DNA from: Hermatobates lingyangjiaoensis | Lineage: Eukaryota; Arthropoda; Insecta; Hemiptera; Hermatobatidae | Direction of reading: 5' to 3' | DNA: 64,000 nt | Assembly: GCA_026182355.1 (NCBI GenBank) | Contig: JAPFBL010000009.1 | Location: 992,001-1,056,000 of the forward strand | Part shown: positions 58,682 through 64,000 of the stretch, piece after piece | Numbering within the stretch: position 1 is the stretch's first letter | How the letters are laid out: each line of letters opens with the position of its first letter | Notes under the pieces: generated by a model | What the model saw: only the letters and a program-made list of their open reading frames with translations | Database searches by the model: none | What the model was told of the DNA's origin: nothing | Made by a program: the position numbers and the translations under genes

Positions 58682-58685
<4 letters not shown>

Positions 58686-58874
58686 ATTACACATAAACAC
58701 GTGAAATAACAATCAATGATCAAGCCACAATAAGAAAATGGGAAAGCAAGACTAAGATCTTTCAACCGTAACAAGCAAGTGGGTTGGGTTTTTGACTCTG
58801 ACGAAGACCGCTTGTTACGGTTGAAAGATCTTCGTCTTGCTTTCCCATTTTCTTATTGTGGTTTGATCATTTAA
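58682..58874. mobile_element. Palindromic family A element, shortened left arm
   Basis: The left arm runs from the tail to CGTAACAAGC, so it lacks the 5' half of the ribozyme core; the right arm starts at TTGGGTTTTTGACT and is complete through the core to TTTGATCA. (TA)n on both sides. The unequal centre shows the two arms were 5' truncated at different points. Confidence 0.8.
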
Positions 58875-58939
58875 TATATATATATATATATATTGTAAAA
58901 GACGAGCCAATCCCTGTTACGTATTACTTTGGGCACTTC

Positions 58940-59395
58940 TTATTGGTTGTGGGTGTTTATTCGTTGAACACGTTTCTCCTTAGCACACTCCGTCTGCTCG
59001 GCCGCCTCAGCCTTCACTCCGGGAGAGGGCTCGCAGTCCCTACTTAATTTTCCAATAAAGTTGGATGAAGGTCTTGGCGTCCTGGCTTGGAAGTGTACCT
59101 CGTCGAACTCGGTGTTTACTATGGGCTTAGTGGATTTCATTAGATACTGGTTGTTGGTGTTTTCTGTAAATTCTATTGATGTGGGTGTATGTAGACCTTT
59201 TCCTCGTCGGTTTCTTAACACGCTTGGCTGCATCCGCCGTCCTTCCTGGAGAGGGCTCGCAGTCCCTACTTTAATTTCACAGAGGGCAGGAATAGCATAG
59301 GCGTCCTCACGCAGAAGAGTTCCTCGTAAGAATCTGGTCCGGGCTATGGGCATTACGATTTGAAGTTGAAGTTGAGTGTGTGTGGCGTTTGTCAT
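58940..59395 (-). CDS. 151-aa ORF of the family M element, unrecognised
   Basis: Starts MTNATHTQLQLQ about 60 nt after the ribozyme-like cleavage point and ends RINTHNQ. Contains EGRRMQPSVLRNRRGKGLHT, TENTNNQYLMKSTKPIVNTE, DEVHFQARTPRPSS, KLSRDCEPSPG and EAAEQTE. The order TEN, STKPI, VHxxxR, RDC, AEQ matches the family J ORF, which suggests a conserved protein. A related frame in the plus arm (59432-59905) is 5' rearranged. Function unknown. Confidence 0.5.
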   Translation of the reverse strand: MTNATHTQLQLQIVMPIARTRFLRGTLLREDAYAIPALCEIKVGTASPLQEGRRMQPSVLRNRRGKGLHTPTSIEFTENTNNQYLMKSTKPIVNTEFDEVHFQARTPRPSSNFIGKLSRDCEPSPGVKAEAAEQTECAKEKRVQRINTHNQ

Positions 59396-59452
59396 TAGAC
59401 CCCTTTACTGCAGTGTTTTCTTGAAGAATGCGTGGCGCCTTCCTCGTGTCGT

Positions 59453-59488
59453 TGCGACCGGTTTCGACCGTTCCTCGGTCATTCTCAA
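59453..59488 (-). ncRNA. Degenerate hammerhead-like motif (family M)
   Basis: Minus strand: TTGAGAA in place of CTGANGA, extra T, stem II GACCG/CGGTC, GAA, perfect self-complementary ACCGGT (59457-59462), C. Conserved C3 and G8 are changed, so cleavage is unlikely for this copy. Confidence 0.4.
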
Positions 59489-59967
59489 GCTGGTGGATGT
59501 AGTTCCTGGCTGGATTGTGCGTTATTATATGTTGAATGCCAGATTAGATATTGTAAAAGACTCTGTGAAATTAAAGTAGGGACTGCGAGCCCTCTCCAGG
59601 AAGGACGGCGGATGCAGCCAAGCGTGTTAAGAAACCGACGGGGAAAAGGTCTACATACACCCACATCAATAGAATTTACAGAAAACACCAACAACCAGTA
59701 TCTAATGAAATCCACTAAGCCCATAGTAAACACCGAGTTCGACGAGGTACACTTCCAAGCCAGGACGCCAAGACCTTCATCCAACTCTATTGGAAAATTA
59801 AGTAGGGACTGCGAGCCCTCTCCCGGAGTGAAGGCTGAGGCGGCCGAGCAGACGGAGTGTGCTAAGGAGAAACGTGTTCAACGAATAAACACCCACAACC
59901 AATAAGAAGTGCCCAAAGTAATACGTAACAGGGATTGGCTCGTCTTTTACAATAACTAATCTGGCAT

Positions 59968-60023
<56 letters not shown>

Positions 60024-60389
60024 AAAATAAAAAACGAAGGAAACACACAGAAAGACACAGACATAACTCACATCGATATTTCGACAATCGTCGTCATCAG
60101 GAGGTGCGAAGAACGAAGAGCGAAGAGTCCCGCAGGAAGACAGGGCGGTACTAAACTCGGAAATCGCAGCCAGTACCCCACCACTTACCACCAAGCGGGG
60201 GAAGGGAGGGAAGGAAATGAAGAGCCAAATTAAGACGTAAAAGGAACGAGTAAAAATTATAACTATAAAAAATTATAAAAAGTAGATAAATCAAATTAAA
60301 ATTAATAAAAATAATAAATAAAAAGTAAAATAAAAAATAATAAATAAATAAATAAAAAATAATAAATAAATAAATAAATCATAAATAAA

Positions 60390-60854
60390 TTATCGGTTGA
60401 GGTTGAGTCCGGGGGAAGAGCGAGCATCAAGTAAGCATATGTATGCCTCCTCTGAAGCTCTTAGGGTAACTTTATTGTTGGATTCGGGGATCTGTTTCAG
60501 GATCTGAACCCTGAAACAGTCATTGAAACTGAGTCCATGCGAGTTCGCATGGATGGCTACAGGATAGTTACTGCGTTGACCGACTGAAGCCCTATGACCA
60601 TTCATACGAAGGCTCAACTTATTAGAAGTTAAGCCAACGTAAAAGGAGTCACACTGAGTGCAATCCAGTCGGTAAACACAGTTGCTCGAGGTACAGGAGG
60701 AATTGACCTGAACCGGGTAGGAACTATGGTGGAGAGGGGAATCGAAGGAAGGATTAGGATTTACAATCAGGCAAGTTTGACAGCCACGGCGTCCACATTG
60801 TTTCATTCCAGGAATTCCCCTCAGCCTTCCAATCCTGTTCCTGGAATGAAACAA
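60390..60854 (-). CDS. PLE C-terminal GIY-YIG endonuclease domain
   Basis: The endonuclease of Penelope-like retroelements cuts the target for reverse transcription. Visible: a cysteine motif CGRRGCQTC (residues 21-29), CTSSNCVYRLDCTQC (54-68), whose VYRL fills the GIY position, then FYVG (71-74) for YIG, the arginine in LRMNGHR and a distal glutamate in ASEEAYICLLDA. It ends SSPGLNLNR, a typical PLE C terminus. The upstream reverse transcriptase is absent; the frame opens at the palindrome centre. Intact here but only a fragment of the ORF. Confidence 0.88.
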   Translation of the reverse strand: MFHSRNRIGRLRGIPGMKQCGRRGCQTCLIVNPNPSFDSPLHHSSYPVQVNSSCTSSNCVYRLDCTQCDSFYVGLTSNKLSLRMNGHRASVGQRSNYPVAIHANSHGLSFNDCFRVQILKQIPESNNKVTLRASEEAYICLLDARSSPGLNLNR

Positions 60855-61260
60855 TGTGGAGCCGTGGCTGTCAAACTTGCCTGATTGTAAATCCTAATCC
60901 TTCCTTCGATTCCCCTCTCCACCATAGTTCCTACCCGGTTCAGGTCAATTCCTCCTGTACCTCGAGCAACTGTGTTTACCGACTGGATTGCACTCAGTGT
61001 GACTCCTTTTACGTTGGCTTAACTTCTAATAAGTTGAGCCTTCGTATGAATGGTCATAGGGCTTCAGTCGGTCAACGCAGTAACTATCCTGTAGCCATCC
61101 ATGCGAACTCGCATGGACTCAGTTTCAATGACTGTTTCAGGTTCAGATCCTGAAACAGATCCCCGAATCCAACAATAAAGTTACCCTAAGAGCTTCAGAG
61201 GAGGCATACATATGCTTACTTGATGCTCGCTCTTCCCCCGGACTCAACCTCAACCGATAA
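60854..61260 (+). pseudogene. Frameshifted partner copy of the GIY-YIG endonuclease
   Basis: The same domain as on the opposite arm. A 1-bp deletion near 60862 removes the first cysteines' frame (MWSRGCQTC), and another near 61142 converts CFRVQIL to CFRFRS and a stop. The rest to SSPGLNLNR persists in the other frame. Confidence 0.85.
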
Positions 61261-61532
61261 TTTATTTATGATTTATTTATTTATTTATTATTTTTTATTT
61301 ATTTATTTATTATTTTTTATTTTACTTTTTATTTATTATTTTTATTAATTTTAATTTGATTTATCTACTTTTTATAATTTTTTATAGTTATAATTTTTAC
61401 TCGTTCCTTTTACGTCTTAATTTGGCTCTTCATTTCCTTCCCTCCCTTCCCCCGCTTGGTGGTAAGTGGTGGGGTACTGGCTGCGATTTCCGAGTTTAGT
61501 ACCGCCCTGTCTTCCTGCGGGACTCTTCGCAC

Positions 61533-61569
61533 CTCCTGATGACGACGATTGTCGAAATATCGATGTGAG
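61533..61569 (+). ncRNA. Hammerhead-ribozyme-like motif (family K, PLE 3' side)
   Basis: CTC/GAG stem I, CTGATGA (61536-61542), extra C, stem II GAC-GATT-GTC, GAA, then ATATCGATGT, which is self-complementary with one G.U. There is no separate cleavage nucleotide before GAG, so this family may be degraded. It lies about 275 nt after the PLE stop codon. Confidence 0.45.
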
Positions 61570-61645
61570 TTATGTCTGTGTCTTTCTGTGTGTTTCCTTC
61601 GTTTTTTATTTTATTGTAAAAAAGTCCGCTGGACCGTTTCTTTTA

Positions 61646-61676
<31 letters not shown>

Positions 61677-61677
61677 A

Positions 61678-61853
61678 ACCATGATAAACGAAAAACGGTC
61701 CGGCAGGACAAATAACAATTAAAATAAGCAGTGACACATAAACAGAAACACAACAAAGACTCACTTTTCAATATGTCGACCGCCATTACGGTCGAAATAT
61801 TGAAAAGTGAGTCTTTGTTGTGTTTCTGTTTATGTGTCACTGCTTATTTTAAT

Positions 61854-61855
<2 letters not shown>
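61678..61855. mobile_element. Palindrome centred on ribozyme stem II (family N)
   Basis: Inverted arms share AAAATAAGCAGTGACACATA and AACACAACAAAGACTCACTT. The centre is GACCG-CCATTA-CGGTC followed by GAAATATTG, that is, the stem II hairpin of the ribozyme-like motif itself. The left arm continues past the homology to AAACGGTCCGGC, and both sides meet (TA)n. Confidence 0.75.
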
Positions 61856-61911
<56 letters not shown>

Positions 61912-61915
<4 letters not shown>

Positions 61916-62190
61916 GTACAAAGGCAGCAGGTCTTCCCTTAAGCATATGTTATTAAAATAAGCAGCAGCTTCTCCATTGACCAGTTTCTTGTTGACACTC
62001 TCTAGTTTTCGTATCACTCTGCGGTGAGACTCTGGTAGCTTCCAAAGAAGGTTAGCAAAGACATTAACACACACATTAAACATAGGTCAAACACGAAAAA
62101 CTAAATTTAATCACTGTTTTAATCACTAAATTAACAAACTAAATAAAATTACGTACAAGCTTTCGGCTCTCATTCGCCATCTTCAGGTAT
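61912..62190 (-). mobile_element. PLE 5' fragment: ribozyme plus start of ORF
   Basis: Minus strand, in order: ribozyme-like motif (62189-62154), about 70 nt AT-rich leader, then an ORF from 62083, MFNVCVNVFANLLWKLPE, SHRRVIRKLESVNKKL, NGEAAAYFNNICLREDLLPL, YTN, and (TA)n. The peptide, with basic heptad-like RKLE and a CLxExLLPxYTN block, looks like a PLE N-terminal region. This is the clearest locus linking motif and ORF. Confidence 0.75.
62154..62189 (-). ncRNA. Hammerhead-ribozyme-like motif upstream of PLE ORF
   Basis: Minus strand: TAC/GTA stem I, CTGAAGA (62186-62180), extra T, stem II GGC/GCC with 8-nt loop, GAA, stem III AGCT, T. All core bases of the motif are intact apart from the extra base. 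Confidence 0.55.
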
Positions 62191-62321
62191 AAACTAAAAT
62201 TAATTAAGTCTAATAAACTATAGTTAAAATAAAATAAAATAAAATACTTGAACAATGTCTACAAAATTACTGTACTTTAGGAAGTGAATCTAAGGTGGGA
62301 GTGAGGGGAGTTTTTACGATG

Positions 62322-62362
62322 ATGTCTGTGTGTGTGTGTGGGTGGGTGGGTGGGTGAGTGTG
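62322..62362. repeat. (TG)n/(GGGT)n microsatellite
   Basis: TG repeats passing into GGGTGGGTGGG and GTGAGTGTG. Confidence 0.85.
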
Positions 62363-64000
62363 TTAGCATTGCTTGTTACCACGCTACGGTCCAGAATCTT
62401 TGATGGATCAAGTTGATATTTTACACAAAAATGGGCCCCATAGGGAGGAAGATCCCTATTGTTTGGGAAGAATTATGCATGATGGGAAAGTCACTTTTTT
62501 TGCCAAAAACCGGTTTTTTTAAAACATTTATTTCTCCTAAACTGATAACCCTAGAGTTTTGAAATTTTGACATTATCTTTGACGTTTCAAATGCAACAAA
62601 CGAAAAATATATTCAGAATTTTCAAACAACAGGAAATATTTTTTTTTCAATAAAATGTAAAAATTTTGACTTATAATTCAATCTCAAACCTTGTGAGAGC
62701 GATACAAGCCATACTGTTTGACGGACAAGAATGAAACTATGCCTATAAATAGAACATTATATGGAGAATGAGTTGAGATATTTTTTTCTAAAATTACATT
62801 CGCTAAAGGGGCGTTACAGTACGATTTGTGTTTTCAGAAAATGTTTTTTTTGACGCTAAACAGCTTGTTAAAAAATAATGAAAATTTGACCAAAAATGGA
62901 ACAAAAAATTAGCAATTCATAAAAAAAAAATCATGAAGTTTCAATTACGGGAAAGAGCAATAACGATATAAAAACTCTTTGTTTATCCTAGACTAAGAGA
63001 TCACCTGCTATACTTGTCGAATTTTTTGTATTTTTTTTCATTGTTTACATTGACTTAGAAATTTTTTGAGCGAATCCACTGAGATAAAATTGATGTTTCT
63101 AATGGAAAAATGAAAATATATTATTGACTTATAAGAGATGTAAGAGGAATAATATTGTGAAGGTAAATGATAACACTCATTAAAAAAAAATTCGTATATA
63201 TGTTATTTGACAAAGGGGAAGGAAAATGATCTTATTAAATACTAAGAAGCCATAAAATTCCCAGTATAATAATTCTGTTAAAAACCAAAAATGTAAAAGA
63301 TAATTCAAAATATAAATCTTTCGTTTAGAGATTAATAACTGTAATTATCGTACATCTTTAATTAACAAATCACCTTAAAACAACATTTTCTTCGCTGTTT
63401 AAGATGTTTTTCAGAGAAAAAAAGGGTATTTTACTGTTTCAAATTTGAAAATTTTACATTAATATTCAATGTAGAAGGATGTCAAGTAAACGATGTAAGA
63501 AATCTACTGGCTATTTGAACAATAGCCATGTTCTCTTGTAGGATAATATTTCGTTTCAAGAAATGTTCACATTGGTTTTTCAAAAATGTTATTACTGCTG
63601 TAGTTATACTAATGAAATTATTTGCAAATAATAAATTATTTGTGATGTACAAAAATAAGCTTATAAATTGATATGTCCTTCAATCACTATCTGTACTACC
63701 TCACGAATGCAATGCTAATAATTATATCCCATTTAGATATTTATGTTATGCTTAAATGATACGTTATGTTTTATATACTCAAGAAATTTGACATTGAGTT
63801 ACTTATAGTAAAGTAGAGTGTAGGCCACTCCAGATTTTTTTGATAGATTTTCCGTAAAAAGATTTGAAAAATTAATGTAATGCTGGTTTTAAAATGATAG
63901 TAATTTTAGTATTGTAATTGCAACTTTAAAGCACATCTAATTACCTGTGGTGCCAGAGTTACGCATTACACAGTTAATTACAAAAAGGCTTTTGTTGAGC
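62363..64000. other. No gene; possible decayed repeat
   Basis: A stretch such as CCAAAAACCGGTTTTTT and TTCTCCTAAACTGATAACCC (62505-62560) has the feel of transposon non-coding DNA, but no ends, duplications or second copy are visible. The remainder is AT-rich. Confidence 0.4.

Larger units (their letters stand above)
58899..59955. mobile_element. Inverted pair of family M units with ribozyme and ORF
   Basis: Minus arm about 58899-59280 and plus arm about 59568-59955 are near-identical inverted copies. The spacer (59281-59567) belongs to the minus unit and holds its ribozyme-like core (59456-59488). The plus arm begins at CTCTGTGAAATTAAAG and is 5' truncated. (TA)n borders both outer ends. 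Confidence 0.75.
60019..61618. mobile_element. Inverted pair of Penelope-like element 3' halves (family K)
   Basis: Minus arm (about 60019-60845) and plus arm (about 60836-61618) each contain, in order outward, the end of the ORF with GIY-YIG endonuclease, stop, a (TTTA)n-rich 3' region, a G-rich segment, the ribozyme-like motif and a tail reaching (TA)n. The arms differ by two 1-bp indels and a 12-bp indel, so this is not a simple assembly mirror. Confidence 0.85.

Noticed and set aside
60019..61618. Assembly artefact producing a mirrored copy
   Set aside because: The arms differ by two single-base indels and a 12-bp indel, which a mirrored read would not create; long reads should still confirm.
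1..62190. All palindromes as foldback DNA transposons using TA targets
   Set aside because: Arms are unequal at the centre, carry directional PLE coding sequence and ribozyme motifs, and end at variable 3' points. Terminal inverted repeats of a DNA transposon would be fixed at the outer ends.

Overview
This is eukaryotic nuclear DNA, very AT-rich, with almost no host coding sequence and a dense load of transposable elements. An arthropod is the best guess. A tRNA-derived SINE ends in (CCTAA)n, the complement of the arthropod telomere unit TTAGG; Penelope-like (PLE), Jockey-type, pogo/Tigger-like, hAT-like and mariner-like elements are all present. The species cannot be named from the sequence.

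Host content. An intronless tRNA-Thr(CGT) lies at 15736-15807. On the minus strand, three candidate exons (54406-54514, 54072-54128, 51174-51549) join in compatible phase into a charged, probably coiled-coil protein that I do not recognise. A possible 40-nt exon at 39849-39888 fits the next phase. Seven or so GC-richer islands (about 4.6, 7.7-8.0, 18.7-19.1, 20.5-20.9, 25.6-25.9, 33.9-34.3 and 36.7-37.2 kb) stand out from the AT-rich background and are candidate conserved non-coding or regulatory DNA.

The dominant structure is a set of at least ten families of short palindromic or single-armed elements, usually bounded by (TA)n. Most carry a hammerhead-ribozyme-like core: a stem I strand, CTGANGA, one extra nucleotide, the stem II hairpin, GAA, a self-complementary stem III (ACATGT, ACGCGT, AGATCT, AATT, AGCT or ACCGGT), a cleavable nucleotide, then the other stem I strand. 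Two loci tie them to Penelope-like retroelements. At 61.9-62.2 kb the ribozyme lies just upstream of a PLE-like N-terminal ORF. At 60.0-61.6 kb an inverted pair of PLE 3' halves carries a C-terminal GIY-YIG endonuclease followed by the ribozyme. In nearly all palindromes the sense strand runs outward, so both outer ends are 3' ends sitting on (TA)n and the 5'-truncated ends meet in the middle. This is what target-primed reverse transcription from both strands of a self-complementary (TA)n target would give. One related family (E) instead inserts with 12-bp target duplications.

Two ribozyme families (45-49 kb and 59 kb) encode what look like homologous unrecognised ORFs built from repeated RDC-type modules; one carries a 102-bp tandem duplication of the ribozyme unit. 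Other contents are two decayed LINE pieces with ORF1/EN and RT, two LINE 3' fragments, a nested SINE with target duplication, an 87-bp tandem array, a 258-bp tandem duplication and many microsatellites.
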